DNA of 36,562 nt from Candidatus Omnitrophota bacterium (GCA_023134705.1 JAGLUN010000053.1:1-36562), one strand, 5' to 3'; shown: positions 9,131-18,745, counted from the first letter of the stretch. Numbers and translations: made by a program. Notes: a model not told the origin generated them from the letters alone.

Positions 9131-10075
9131 ATGAAGGAAGAATTATATCGGCTTCCCCAGGAATTTCTGGCGAAGCTTAAGAAAATTTACCCCGGGAATT
9201 ATCATAAAATATACGAAACTTTTTTAGAGAAAAAAGAACAGTCTTTCAGGATAAATTATTTAAAAACGGATTTAAGGGGATTGCGTAAACTTTTAATTAA
9301 TGAGAAGATAAAATGTAAAGAATTGCCTTATCCCAAAGGGAGTTTCCTTCTAAAGTCCGATTTAAGGAAATTGCAAAAAAGCTTTATTTATCAAGATGGT
9401 TTAATATATGTCCAGAATGTTTCCAGTATGATCCCTCCTTTAGTTTTAGATCCCGGGCAAGGGGAGCGGATTTTAGATTTATGTGCTGCCCCAGGAGCAA
9501 AGACTACCCAGATGCTTTCTCTGGCGGGGAAGGAGTTAGAGCTTATAGCAGTTGAAAAAATCAGGGTTAGATATTATAAGCTTCTTGCTAATTTAAAGAT
9601 TCAGGGTGTTGATTTTATAACCCCTCTTCTTTTAGACGGGATATGGGTTAGAAAAAAATTCCCCGAATATTTCGATAAGGTTTTACTGGATTCTCCCTGT
9701 TCCTGTGAAGGGTTATTTTACGTGAAGAATCCGCGCAGTTATAAATATTGGAAGCAGCGAAAGGTAAAAGAAATGGCCCATAAACAGAAAAGGTTAATTT
9801 CTTCAGCAATCTATTCGCTCAAAGAAGGCGGGGTCCTAGTTTATTCTACCTGTACCTTTTCACCCGAAGAAAATGAAGGAATTATTAATTGGGTATTAAA
9901 TAAATTTAAAGATAGCCTGCAGATAGTTCCGATTAAAATCCCCCTTAATAATGTTACCCCGGGGCTTATTAGATGGAGAGATAAAACTTTCTCTTCGGAT
10001 TTAAAATTCTCTTTACGGATAATCCCTAATCGTTCTATGGAAGGGTTCTTTCTCGCCAAGTTGATAAAAAGATAG
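9131..10075 (+). CDS. RsmB/NSUN-family RNA m5C methyltransferase
   Basis: LDLCAAPGAKTTQM, LLDSPCSCEGLF, VYSTCTFSPEENEGII. Confidence 0.87.
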   Translation: MKEELYRLPQEFLAKLKKIYPGNYHKIYETFLEKKEQSFRINYLKTDLRGLRKLLINEKIKCKELPYPKGSFLLKSDLRKLQKSFIYQDGLIYVQNVSSMIPPLVLDPGQGERILDLCAAPGAKTTQMLSLAGKELELIAVEKIRVRYYKLLANLKIQGVDFITPLLLDGIWVRKKFPEYFDKVLLDSPCSCEGLFYVKNPRSYKYWKQRKVKEMAHKQKRLISSAIYSLKEGGVLVYSTCTFSPEENEGIINWVLNKFKDSLQIVPIKIPLNNVTPGLIRWRDKTFSSDLKFSLRIIPNRSMEGFFLAKLIKR

Positions 10076-10113
10076 GCTGTTTTAGACTTTGGAGGATAAA
10101 AAGCCGAAGCATT

Positions 10114-10149
10114 CAAAAAAATCCAGGGAGCTTTTCTTAGCCCCCTGGA
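10114..10149 (-). terminator. Intrinsic terminator of the HU gene (minus strand)
   Basis: Minus strand reads TCCAGGGGGCTAAGAAAAGCTCCCTGGATTTTTTT, directly downstream of the HU stop. Confidence 0.85.
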
Positions 10150-10163
10150 AGTTTTGGTCTTAA

Positions 10164-10430
10164 TTACAGGCTGCTTTTCAAATCTTTAGAAGGTTTAAAA
10201 CCCACTGACTTTGAAGCAGCAATTTGAATCGTTTCCCCGGTTTTGGGGTTTCTTCCGCTTCTTGCTTTTCTGTTTTTAACTTTAAATGTCCCGAAACCGG
10301 CGATAGTTACTGGTTCTTGCTTCTTTAGAGCCTTTTTAATGGCATCTAAAATTGTTTCTACTGCCTCCTGAGCCTCTTTTTTGGTGTTGGTATTTTCAGA
10401 AACTATGTCAATCAATTGTGCCTTGTTCAT
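10164..10430 (-). CDS. hup: HU-family DNA-binding protein
   Basis: MNKAQLIDIVSENT...VTIAGFGTFKVKNRKARSGRNPKTGETIQIAASKSVGFKPSKDLK. Confidence 0.95.
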   Translation of the reverse strand: MNKAQLIDIVSENTNTKKEAQEAVETILDAIKKALKKQEPVTIAGFGTFKVKNRKARSGRNPKTGETIQIAASKSVGFKPSKDLKSSL

Positions 10431-10487
10431 CTAAACACCTCCTTTTAATTTAGTTGTTGATATTTTTATAATTTACATTTAGACTAT

Positions 10488-10515
10488 TTTATACTTTAAG
10501 CCAAAGGATTGTCAA
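10488..10515 (-). promoter_or_regulatory. Predicted sigma70-type promoter of the HU gene
   Basis: Minus strand TTGACA - 16 bp - TATAAA, followed by AAAGGAGGTG ribosome-binding site before ATG. Confidence 0.65.
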
Positions 10516-10535
10516 GCTTTTTTATATATTTTACA

Positions 10536-11360
10536 ATGGATTTCGTAATTATTACCAAAAAAGAATTTGACTGGATTTTGCATAATCGAGATAAAAAAGA
10601 GCTGTCTATTAAGGTCGATTTTGGATTAAAAGAGGTAAAAGTCCGGATAGAAGCCGATAAGGCTGTTTTGGATAACCGTTTTATTCTGAGTTTTGACCAG
10701 AGAATAAAAAGTAAATTCTGTTATATGCTTGAAAAAACTAAATTTTCGCCTATGGCCTTTTTTTCCGAAGATACAAAGAAGTTTTATAAGCTTATACCTA
10801 CGTCTGATTGGCCGAGTCTGGCTATCGGTTCAGTGCCGATGCACAAGATTTGTCTGGGTTCGCCTTATCAGGATACTCTCCAGAAGATAGAATTGATTAA
10901 GCCCCGGGGAAAAGTTTTAGATACCTGCACGGGGTTAGGCTATACGGCCATTTTAGCCTCGGAAACCAGCGATAAAGTGATGACTTTCGAGAAAGATGAG
11001 AATGTTTTATTTTTAGCAAAGCTTAATCCTTTTTCTAAAAAGCTTTTTGAGAAGGGAAATATCGAGCTGAAGCAAGCAGATATAAGTGAATATATTAGCC
11101 GTTTCGGCGATAATTACTTTCATGCTGTAATCCATGATCCGCCGACATTTAAATTGTCGCCTCCGCTTTATCATTTGGACTTTTATAAAGAGCTTTTTCG
11201 GGTTCTGAAAAATAAGGGAAGGCTTTATCATTATGTCCCTTTGTATAAGGTAAAAACAGGGTTTAATTTCCCTTTAAGGGTAAAAAACAGGCTTAAACAA
11301 GCCGGCTTTAAAATCCTGAAGTTTATGCCCCAGAAAAATGCCATCTTATGCGCGAAATAG
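10536..11360 (+). CDS. Predicted SAM-dependent methyltransferase, resembling the archaeal COG2521 family
   Basis: VLDTCTGLGYTAILAS, EKDENVLFLAKLNPFSKKLF, AVIHDPPTF, YKELFRVLKNKGRLYHYV. ORF track starts at 10509; ATG 10536 fits better. Confidence 0.7.
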   Translation: MDFVIITKKEFDWILHNRDKKELSIKVDFGLKEVKVRIEADKAVLDNRFILSFDQRIKSKFCYMLEKTKFSPMAFFSEDTKKFYKLIPTSDWPSLAIGSVPMHKICLGSPYQDTLQKIELIKPRGKVLDTCTGLGYTAILASETSDKVMTFEKDENVLFLAKLNPFSKKLFEKGNIELKQADISEYISRFGDNYFHAVIHDPPTFKLSPPLYHLDFYKELFRVLKNKGRLYHYVPLYKVKTGFNFPLRVKNRLKQAGFKILKFMPQKNAILCAK

Positions 11361-11926
11361 ATTTAGAAAAAGAACGGTTTGATTTAGACAGGGAAATGAC
11401 TTTTTTACATTTCCGAAAGGCTGAAAAAATTATCCGGCGTTGTTTAGAAAAAGCGGAAAAGGAAAAAAACTGCTTTTTTATCTATTATTTCACCGCCCAA
11501 AAGTACATTTTAAAAGAGGTTTTCAAAAAAGCGGTTGAGAATTTAGATAACGCCTTAAATTTGAGACCGTCTGATGGGATAACTTATAATGATAAGGCCG
11601 TTTGTCTGGCTGAAATGGAAGATTACGAGAGCAGCCTTTTGTGTTTTAATGAGGGGATAAAAAGGGATAGGGATTGCGCGTCTCTTTATCATAATAAAGG
11701 ATGGCTTCTTAACTTGCTGGGGCGGTACAAGCCGGCTATTATATGTTTCCATAAAGCTTTAGAATTGCACCCTGACCGGCCGGAATCTTTATACAGTTTA
11801 GGCGATTCTTATTATCATTTAGGGGAGTTGAAAAAAACCAGGATTTATTTTAAGAAAGCAGCCCGGGCAATTAAAGGTAAAAGCAGTTATTTTTATAAAG
11901 AAACCCTCCGGCGGCTAAAAACCTAA
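11348..11926 (+). CDS. TPR-repeat protein
   Basis: Repeated TPR units (NLDNALNLRPSDGITYNDKAVCLAEMEDYESSLLCFNEGIKRD..., YKPAIICFHKALELHPDRPESLYSLGDSYYHLGE). Confidence 0.8.
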   Translation: MREIDLEKERFDLDREMTFLHFRKAEKIIRRCLEKAEKEKNCFFIYYFTAQKYILKEVFKKAVENLDNALNLRPSDGITYNDKAVCLAEMEDYESSLLCFNEGIKRDRDCASLYHNKGWLLNLLGRYKPAIICFHKALELHPDRPESLYSLGDSYYHLGELKKTRIYFKKAARAIKGKSSYFYKETLRRLKT

Positions 11927-12066
11927 AATATTAATTTAACCCTGTCCGCAAACAATAACGATTTTTCCCTAAAACAAAAGTTAGTTATTTGCCCTTAAGG
12001 AAAATAAGGGACGTTCATAACTTAATAACTTATTAACTGATGAGTGGTTCTTTATAAGATGATTGC

Positions 12067-12234
12067 ATGCCGAGAAGCAAAAGGATAAATGTGGCAGGTG
12101 GAATATATCATGTTATCGTAAGAGGTATAGAACCTAAGGGGCTATTTAAGGACAATAAAGACCGCCAGGGATCTTTATCCCGCCTGGAAACCAGTTTAAA
12201 AAAGGCAAAATCTAATTTGAAAGTTTCGGCATAA
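12067..12234 (+). pseudogene. Truncated RAYT transposase remnant (55 codons)
   Basis: MPRSKRINVAGGIYHVIVRGIEPKGLFKDNKDRQGSLSRLETSLKKAKSNLKVSA* matches RAYT N-termini and stops before the HUH motif; followed by repeat R3. Confidence 0.75.
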
Positions 12235-12238
12235 GTTC

Positions 12239-12280
12239 TTATGTAACAAAATCAGTCCTGAACTGAAAGTGTTACATTAG
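12239..12280. repeat. REP-like hairpin repeat R3
   Basis: TTATGTAACAAAATCAGTCCTGAACTGAAAGTGTTACATTAG; outer arms ATGTAACA/TGTTACAT perfect. Confidence 0.88.
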
Positions 12281-12281
12281 G

Positions 12282-12300
12282 AGGACTGAAAGTGTTGCAT
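12282..12300. repeat. Half-copy R4 of the REP-like repeat
   Basis: AGGACTGAAAGTGTTGCAT; 18/19 identical to the right half of R1, directly abutting R3. Confidence 0.75.
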
Positions 12301-12351
12301 AAGGGGTATAGAAAGATGTTTAAGGAATATTGTGCAAAAATTGTGATAGAG

Positions 12352-14988
12352 TTAGGTTAAATACACTTTTATTACGCACTTTTTATGCGGAGGGAGGCTG
12401 GCTATTATCTTTCTTTCAATCCGTGCTGTTTTGTCTTTTAGCTTTAGGAGGGTATTATTAAGAGATATTTTTTCTATGGAATAAATTTTACTTTCTCTTA
12501 ATTTTTTAAATATAACTCTGACATTCCTTCCTAAAAATCTAAAATTTACCTCTAGGGTATCTTTAAAAAAATTATCTTTAGTTAATTTTGGCTGAATTAT
12601 CAGGTTGCCGTAAGAAAATTTTATCCCAAGAGTTTCTCTAAAAAGAGTGTGGATATACCAGCTTGCCGAACCGGTTAGATAAAAGTATAAGCCTCTGCCT
12701 TCTGAATTGAAATATTCCGGTATCATAGGATAGATTTTCGAAAATGGCGATGCCGCCATTTTGTAAATAGAACTTAGAACTTCAAAGCCTTCTTCTGTAA
12801 AACCTCTTTCATAAAGAGCAAAGCTGAGCATTATTATCATATGGTTAAAAAATGCGCCGTTTTCTTTATCTCCATAAGAAAAACCAAAAGCTCTTCCTAA
12901 ATCAAGATAAAGGGTTTTAAAGTCCGTGTTAAGGCGATAACCTCCTAAGTTTTTATCTTTTAAATATCTGGTTATGGATTGCCACATTTTTTTTATTTGA
13001 GAATCAGTTGCTGTGCCGCTCATTATAGGAAAAACCTGAGACTGAAGAAGCATTCTTATTCTGCCACGGGTTTTCCCTTCAACCCTTTTCCCTCTATTAT
13101 CATAGTAGCCATTAAAAAAGCCGTCTTTTAGCCATTCTTTTTCTCTCGTATAGTTAAAAATCCAGGCTGCCTTCTTTTTTAAGTCATCTATCAAGATTTC
13201 TAACTTTACTTTTACCTTTTTGCCGCTTACAATATGCTTTGTTTTTTCTAAGTATTCCTCTAAGATTTCTCGCTTTTGTTTAGAGCTCCTATAATCAATA
13301 GATTTTTTTGGTCTGCCTAAAAGGATAGTCAGTTCTTTTAAAATTTCTATATATTTTTTCTTTTTCTTTATCTTTTCTAAAATTTCTGCTAAAGTTTTTA
13401 AGTTATAAGCATACATGCAATAAAAAGGCACACATTCTCCCTTTTGAGGAGCTAAATCTAAACCATCGTTCCAATCGCCATTTTCCAAATTTAAAATATT
13501 ATGTTCACCTACGTTAAAGAACTGCACAAGATTTTCTGCAAGCAAATGCTCAAGCACCGAACCAAGATAAATTTTATTATCTTTTGTTTTTAAAAGATGG
13601 TTTTTATCTTGGAAGTTAATGTCAGTTTCTTTAGCTCTTTTTAATTGATGATCCCTAAAATAAGGGATATTTTTAAAAAGGACATTGAAGTTGCCGGTGC
13701 GCTGTAAATAAAGGTTGATAGAAAGAAGCGGCCAGGCGCCATGGTCTGTCCAAACTCTTGCGATTTTATTTCTGTCGGATATAAAATCTCCTTCTTTGGT
13801 GATAATCGTGGCGTTTGAACCATCTATTCTTATGGCTTTAAAATTATTTGCAATCAGTTTATCTATATCGTTTTCGTCTCTTGATATAAGATTTAAAATA
13901 TCCTGCCATAAATCCCTGAATCCCCGCCCGCCTTTCCCATAGTCAAAATGAGGCAAAAATGAGCAGCCAAACAGCTTTCTTAATGTAGGTTGTAAATTTA
14001 CCCATAGTAGCCAGTTATTAAAATTTTTATCTTTAAAGTCGAATTTCAAAGAAGAAAGATAACCTCTCCAGAATTTTTTTGTCCTTTCGAAATAATTTCC
14101 TACTTTTTTGGGAGAACTAAGTTTTCTAAAAACATAGTTTATGTAATTGCTGTCTTGGCATATTCCCATGATGAGGATGTAATTTATCTCCTCTCCCTTT
14201 TTTAAAACAGTATTTCTGAACCTAAAAGCGGCGCAAGCTTCTTTTCCGTCAAATGAACCAAGCTTTTTGGTAAAAGGTTTTAAATCTCTGCATACTGCCG
14301 CAGGTTTAACTAACCCCGATGATTCACCGCAAAAGCTTAAAAGAGTAGGGAATTGCCCTGAAGGAGGGATGTGATTATCCTGGTAACCCAAAGCAAAGTA
14401 AAGAGTTTTATTCTCTTTGTGGCCTTTTTCATCAAAAATCATTGTAGGTTTAAGGGTAATTCCAAATTTTGCTATTTCTATTCTATTCAAGAGTGAAGTT
14501 ACATGCCGATGGTCTCTTAAGTTCGCTTCTCCCCGTCCATAGAGAGGGATAAAAGAGGTAGGGGTTATCTCTATTGGATATTTACTTTTACTTTTGATTT
14601 TTATCCACATAACCTCTGCATCTAAATCAAAAGGGATAAAATTTAAAATTTCTATATGGAGCATGTTGTTTTCTTTAATCAGTTTATGATATAAAAGGCC
14701 TGCTTCTAAAGTATCTTTTAACGGTTCTGAAAGGCGTAGAATATCGCCTCCAGGAGATACTTTTATAAAAAAATCTCTACGGCATAAAAAGTTGTTTTTT
14801 ATATCTTCTATACCCGCGGGAGGCGTAAGAAAACGATGGTTATCTTTTTTTATGTCACCGGCTAAATTTGGACTGATCGAGCTTAAAAGGGAGCCTTCTT
14901 TATTGGTGAGCGGAAAATAGAGATAAGAAAATTGCTGAGGATTCTTTACGATAAAAGTCCCCTGCGTATCGATAAATTCATAAATCAT
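12352..14988 (-). CDS. GH94/GT36-like glycoside phosphorylase
   Basis: DYGKGGRGFRDLWQDILNLI, GDWNDGLDLAPQKGECVPFY, GASWYIHTLFRETLGIKFSYGNLIIQPKL-type C-terminus. Confidence 0.8.
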   Translation of the reverse strand: MIYEFIDTQGTFIVKNPQQFSYLYFPLTNKEGSLLSSISPNLAGDIKKDNHRFLTPPAGIEDIKNNFLCRRDFFIKVSPGGDILRLSEPLKDTLEAGLLYHKLIKENNMLHIEILNFIPFDLDAEVMWIKIKSKSKYPIEITPTSFIPLYGRGEANLRDHRHVTSLLNRIEIAKFGITLKPTMIFDEKGHKENKTLYFALGYQDNHIPPSGQFPTLLSFCGESSGLVKPAAVCRDLKPFTKKLGSFDGKEACAAFRFRNTVLKKGEEINYILIMGICQDSNYINYVFRKLSSPKKVGNYFERTKKFWRGYLSSLKFDFKDKNFNNWLLWVNLQPTLRKLFGCSFLPHFDYGKGGRGFRDLWQDILNLISRDENDIDKLIANNFKAIRIDGSNATIITKEGDFISDRNKIARVWTDHGAWPLLSINLYLQRTGNFNVLFKNIPYFRDHQLKRAKETDINFQDKNHLLKTKDNKIYLGSVLEHLLAENLVQFFNVGEHNILNLENGDWNDGLDLAPQKGECVPFYCMYAYNLKTLAEILEKIKKKKKYIEILKELTILLGRPKKSIDYRSSKQKREILEEYLEKTKHIVSGKKVKVKLEILIDDLKKKAAWIFNYTREKEWLKDGFFNGYYDNRGKRVEGKTRGRIRMLLQSQVFPIMSGTATDSQIKKMWQSITRYLKDKNLGGYRLNTDFKTLYLDLGRAFGFSYGDKENGAFFNHMIIMLSFALYERGFTEEGFEVLSSIYKMAASPFSKIYPMIPEYFNSEGRGLYFYLTGSASWYIHTLFRETLGIKFSYGNLIIQPKLTKDNFFKDTLEVNFRFLGRNVRVIFKKLRESKIYSIEKISLNNTLLKLKDKTARIERKIIASLPPHKKCVIKVYLT

Positions 14989-14990
14989 TT

Positions 14991-15854
14991 TTAGTCCAAA
15001 TTCCGGTTTAACTTCTCGGATATTTTTTCTATTGAACTGGGAGGAGTTGATGCTCCTCCGATAAGCGCGATAGAGGAAAAGCTTTTTATTTTTTTACTGA
15101 GTTGACTCTCATCCTGGATAAAAAAAGTATTTTTATTGAGTCTTTTAGCGATATTGTACAGACGCCGGCTGTTCGCGCTTTTTTTAGAACCTACTACCAG
15201 AACTGATTTACACTTTTTAGCCAGGGACTTTATTTCTTTCTGCCTCTTTTCTGTTTCCCAGCAGATGGTATTTATGAAAAGCAGCTCTTTCTCGGATTCA
15301 ACCAGCCCTTTTACTATATTTGCCACATTCTTTAAGTCCTGCGTGGATTGGCATACCAGAGCGACCTTCTTTTTTAATCTATTCTTTAAGTATTTTAAAT
15401 CCCGCGGCGTTTCTATTACCAGTCCTTCTTTAATATTCCCCAGGATGCCGAGTGTTTCTTCGTGCTGTTTATCTCCGGCGATAATAATCTGATAGCCTTT
15501 AGCAATTAAGTTATTGGCTATTTTATGTATTTCTAATACCTGGGGACAGGTAGCGTCAACTATTTTTATCTTATTTATTCTTGCTTTCTCATATACATCC
15601 TTTGGTACGCCATGGGCTTTAATTATGAGATAAGAGTTTTGAGGGATTTCCTCTATGCTTTTTACTTTTTTTATTCCCTGTCTTTGGATGTCTTTGCATA
15701 CTTTCTCGTTATGTACAATATCGCCGATTATGTATACCTTAGCTTTTTTAGAAACAACGGTTTTTTTGGCTATTTCCAGCGCCCGTTTTACCCCGAAACA
15801 AAAGCCAAAACTTTTAGCTTTGTATACTTTCATATTCCTCATTACTTGACCCAT
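14991..15854 (-). CDS. ispH: 4-hydroxy-3-methylbut-2-enyl diphosphate reductase
   Basis: AKSFGFCFGVKRAL, IIKAHGVPKDV, VDATCPQVLEIHKIA, NTICWETEKRQKEI; true start may be the internal MKVYKAKSFGF. Confidence 0.92.
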   Translation of the reverse strand: MGQVMRNMKVYKAKSFGFCFGVKRALEIAKKTVVSKKAKVYIIGDIVHNEKVCKDIQRQGIKKVKSIEEIPQNSYLIIKAHGVPKDVYEKARINKIKIVDATCPQVLEIHKIANNLIAKGYQIIIAGDKQHEETLGILGNIKEGLVIETPRDLKYLKNRLKKKVALVCQSTQDLKNVANIVKGLVESEKELLFINTICWETEKRQKEIKSLAKKCKSVLVVGSKKSANSRRLYNIAKRLNKNTFFIQDESQLSKKIKSFSSIALIGGASTPPSSIEKISEKLNRNLD

Positions 15855-15930
15855 CTTTATATTGTATAATAAATTCTTTATTTTTCACCTAATTTTTATT
15901 ATAATTTAACTTAGCCTAAAAATTGTCTTT

Positions 15931-15963
15931 ACCCCATTAGAGAACGAAGTCCTCTAACGGGGT
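15931..15963. repeat. Hairpin repeat family 2, copy a
   Basis: ACCCCATTAGAG-aacgaagtc-CTCTAACGGGGT; one mismatch in a 12-bp stem. Confidence 0.75.
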
Positions 15964-15975
15964 TTACCGAAGAAA

Positions 15976-17103
15976 ATGAAAAATTTAATTTTTTCCTTTT
16001 TATTCTTAACTTTTAGTTTAACCGCTTATGCTTCACAAAAAGTAGAAGCCCTTTTTTTTTACTCACCTAATTGTAAAGCTTGTTTAGCGGTAAAAAGAGA
16101 AATTTTCCCCTCGATTTTAAAGAAGTATAAGGACAGGATCCAAATCCAAGGATTCGACACTTTTAATCCCCAGAGTTTTGCTCTTATCCTTTCTCTTTCC
16201 GCCCGGTTCAAAAGAAAGAATGTAGGGACCCCGGCAATGCTTGTGGGAGAAAGATTCTTGGTAGGGAAGAATGAGATAAAAGATAATTTAGAAGACGCAA
16301 TAAACCTTGCCTTGGAAAAAGGAACCCGTTTCGGCCTTAGTTTTTCCCAGAACACTATTCTTCAGAAGTTTAAAGAATTTTCTGTCTTTACTCTAATTTC
16401 CGCGGGCTTAGTTGACGGGATAAACCCTTGTGCTTTTGCCGTTATTGTATTCTTTGTTTCTTTTCTTGCCATATACGGATACAAAAGAAAAGAGATGCTC
16501 TGTATAGGGATATTCTATATTTTAGCGGTATTCGCTACCTATCTTCTTATAGGCCTAGGAATTTTTAAATTTCTGTACTCTTTGCGAAATTTTTACTGGA
16601 TGACAAAAGTGTTTTATTATTTTGTCAGCATTTTCTGTTTTCTGCTTTTTATCCTCGCTCTTTATGATTATTTCCGGTTTAAAAAAACAAAAACCAGCGA
16701 TGGATTTATCCTTCAGTTGCCTTCTTTTTTTAAGAAGAGGATAAATGTAGTTGTCGGCAAAGGATTAAGAAAGAAAAAAACAGGATTTTTAAGTTTAGCA
16801 GCCATTTCTCTTTTAGTAGGGGCGCTTGTTTCCCTTCTGGAAGCAGTATGCACCGGGCAGGTATATTTACCCACAATATTTTTCATCTTAAGAATTCCCA
16901 AATTAAGATTAAAGGCTATTTTTTACCTGGTTATTTATAATCTCACGTTTATTGCTCCTTTACTTTTAGTGTTTATTTTTTCTTTTCTGGGGGTCAGTTC
17001 CCAGCAGTTTAACCTTTATCTTAAAAGGAATTTAGGGGTTATTAAACTGCTTATGGCTCTTTTGTTTTTAGTTTTAGCTGTTTCTATGTTTGTTTTGAGT
17101 TAG
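15976..17103 (+). CDS. Thioredoxin-like domain fused to CcdA/DsbD-type transmembrane electron carrier
   Basis: FFYSPNCKACLAVK (CxxC) followed by TM domain with GINPCAFAVIVFFVSFL and LLEAVCTGQVYLPTIFF. Confidence 0.82.
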   Translation: MKNLIFSFLFLTFSLTAYASQKVEALFFYSPNCKACLAVKREIFPSILKKYKDRIQIQGFDTFNPQSFALILSLSARFKRKNVGTPAMLVGERFLVGKNEIKDNLEDAINLALEKGTRFGLSFSQNTILQKFKEFSVFTLISAGLVDGINPCAFAVIVFFVSFLAIYGYKRKEMLCIGIFYILAVFATYLLIGLGIFKFLYSLRNFYWMTKVFYYFVSIFCFLLFILALYDYFRFKKTKTSDGFILQLPSFFKKRINVVVGKGLRKKKTGFLSLAAISLLVGALVSLLEAVCTGQVYLPTIFFILRIPKLRLKAIFYLVIYNLTFIAPLLLVFIFSFLGVSSQQFNLYLKRNLGVIKLLMALLFLVLAVSMFVLS

Positions 17104-17142
17104 ACGCGGATATGGGCATAGAATTATGTATTTTTGTAGACT

Positions 17143-18447
17143 TTGAAGTACAATAAAAGGTCAAATAAAAAAAAGCTTCCTTTTTTAGTATTTGCCGATG
17201 CTAACGGTAAAATACATTCTCATCCTTATCTCAGGATGGCGGTTTCCCGTTTAGAAGATTTTTTTCTTCCTGAGAAAGAAGATTTAATCCCTTTGCCTAG
17301 GGGAAGCAGTCTTTTTTATCTTCCTTATCGATATCCGGTAGGGTTTAATCTTCAAAAAGGAAGTTTTGAGGTTTTTCGCAGGTATGAGGGTAAAGAAGTC
17401 TTTGCCGTTGCCGCTTTTTTAATTCCCGCTTATCTAAGACTTTATAACCCCGCTTACCGGGCAAAGAATCAGAAAACAATGCCTTTATGGGCTTATACTT
17501 CCTGTGGTTTTTATGGAGGTAAATTTTTTGTTACGGCAAGCAGAGTTGATTCCAGAATACGGCAGAGCCCGCGATTTTATGATAACCGGTTAATAAAAAA
17601 GCAGGTCAACCTTTTTTGTAAAAATTTTCCCAACAATAGATTATATAGACATTTAGCAAATTGCGCTTTAAATTATAATTGTCTGGCTGCCAAGAATCTT
17701 TTTTTAAAAAGATGGGAGGCGCCTCTTCCTGTATCCAAAAATTGTAACGCTCGTTGTTTGGGGTGTTTGTCTTTTCAGGATTCAGATTGTGTCGCTTCTC
17801 ATGAGAGGATAAGATTTACCCCGAGCAGGGAAGAAATTTATCAGGTTATGTATAATCATTTAAAACAAGCTAGAGAGCCCATTGTAAGTTTTGGACAGGG
17901 TTGTGAAGGAGAGCCGATTCTAGAAGCTAAATTGATCAGTTCGGCAATCGCGCAGGTTCGGGAAGTCTTAAGCAGGGGTACGATAAATATGAATACTAAC
18001 GCCAGTATTCCTAAAAATACCGAAATACTTTGTAGAGCAGGAATTGATTCTTTCCGGGTAAGTGTGAATAGCCTGCGGAAGAAATTCTATGATTTTTATT
18101 TTAAGCCCCAGGGATATAAATTTAAAGATGTTTTAGAATCTATCCGGATAGCGAAGAAATATAATAAGTTTGTTGGAATCAATCTCCTTGTTTTTCCGGG
18201 ATTCACCGATCAGGAAAAGGAGGTGAAAAGTTTATTTAAATTTATAGAAAACACCGGGATTGATATGATTCAGTTCCGCAATTTAAATATAGATCCTTAT
18301 TTATATATCAAAGAGCTTAAGTTAAAAGAAACTCTTTGCCGGGGTATGTTGAATCTTGTCGAGGAGATAAAAAGTAAATATCCTGGTTTAAAAACAGGAT
18401 ATTTTAATCTTCCCAAGGAAATGTTTTTCAATCAAAAGGAGGTGTGA
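17143..18447 (+). CDS. Radical SAM protein with unassigned N-terminal domain
   Basis: SKNCNARCLGCLSF (CX3CX2C), FGQGCEGEPIL, INMNTNAS, FRVSVNSLRKKFYDFYFKPQGY; TTG start. Confidence 0.75.
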   Translation: MKYNKRSNKKKLPFLVFADANGKIHSHPYLRMAVSRLEDFFLPEKEDLIPLPRGSSLFYLPYRYPVGFNLQKGSFEVFRRYEGKEVFAVAAFLIPAYLRLYNPAYRAKNQKTMPLWAYTSCGFYGGKFFVTASRVDSRIRQSPRFYDNRLIKKQVNLFCKNFPNNRLYRHLANCALNYNCLAAKNLFLKRWEAPLPVSKNCNARCLGCLSFQDSDCVASHERIRFTPSREEIYQVMYNHLKQAREPIVSFGQGCEGEPILEAKLISSAIAQVREVLSRGTINMNTNASIPKNTEILCRAGIDSFRVSVNSLRKKFYDFYFKPQGYKFKDVLESIRIAKKYNKFVGINLLVFPGFTDQEKEVKSLFKFIENTGIDMIQFRNLNIDPYLYIKELKLKETLCRGMLNLVEEIKSKYPGLKTGYFNLPKEMFFNQKEV

Positions 18448-18448
18448 G

Positions 18449-18670
18449 ATGGTAACAAAAACAGTTGAGCTAAATATTCCCGCCAGTTTTAAAGATGAAC
18501 CCATTTTTTACCAGATTATTAAGAGTTTTAAGGTAGTTCCGAACATCCTGGAGGCGTCTTTTTCTACGGAAATGGGGTGGGCTATAGTAAAGATTGAGGG
18601 AAAGCAGGAGGAGTTAGAGAGGTTATTTAGTTTCTTAAGGGAGAAAGGTGTACAGATCAATGTCAGGTAA
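18449..18670 (+). CDS. NIL-domain-like small protein
   Basis: KTVELNIPASFKDEPIFYQIIKSFKVVPNILEASFSTEMGWAIVKIEGKQEELERLFSFLREKGVQI; strong SD AAAGGAGGTG. Confidence 0.7.
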   Translation: MVTKTVELNIPASFKDEPIFYQIIKSFKVVPNILEASFSTEMGWAIVKIEGKQEELERLFSFLREKGVQINVR

Positions 18671-18745
18671 TTGAGCTAAGGTTTGAGCTATATAGAAGTT
18701 GAAGCTTTAGATTGCGCTCTTTTATGAAATTTTCCGAGGAAATCC

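Noticed and set aside
11927-12066. AT-rich palindrome TTAATAACTTATTAA and CCCTT/AAGGG stem upstream of the RAYT remnant
   Set aside because: Could be the decayed left end of that element, but no similarity to R1-R3 was found, so it is not called.
12352-14988. GH94-like phosphorylase as part of the 28-36 kb glycan locus
   Set aside because: Opposite strand and over 13 kb away with housekeeping genes between; no sequence evidence of linkage.
15136-15869. Plus-strand ORFs 15136..15492, 15612..15869 and 15655..15849 rich in hydrophobic residues
   Set aside because: They are antisense to ispH, whose motifs are clear; hydrophobicity follows from the complement of lysine-rich codons.
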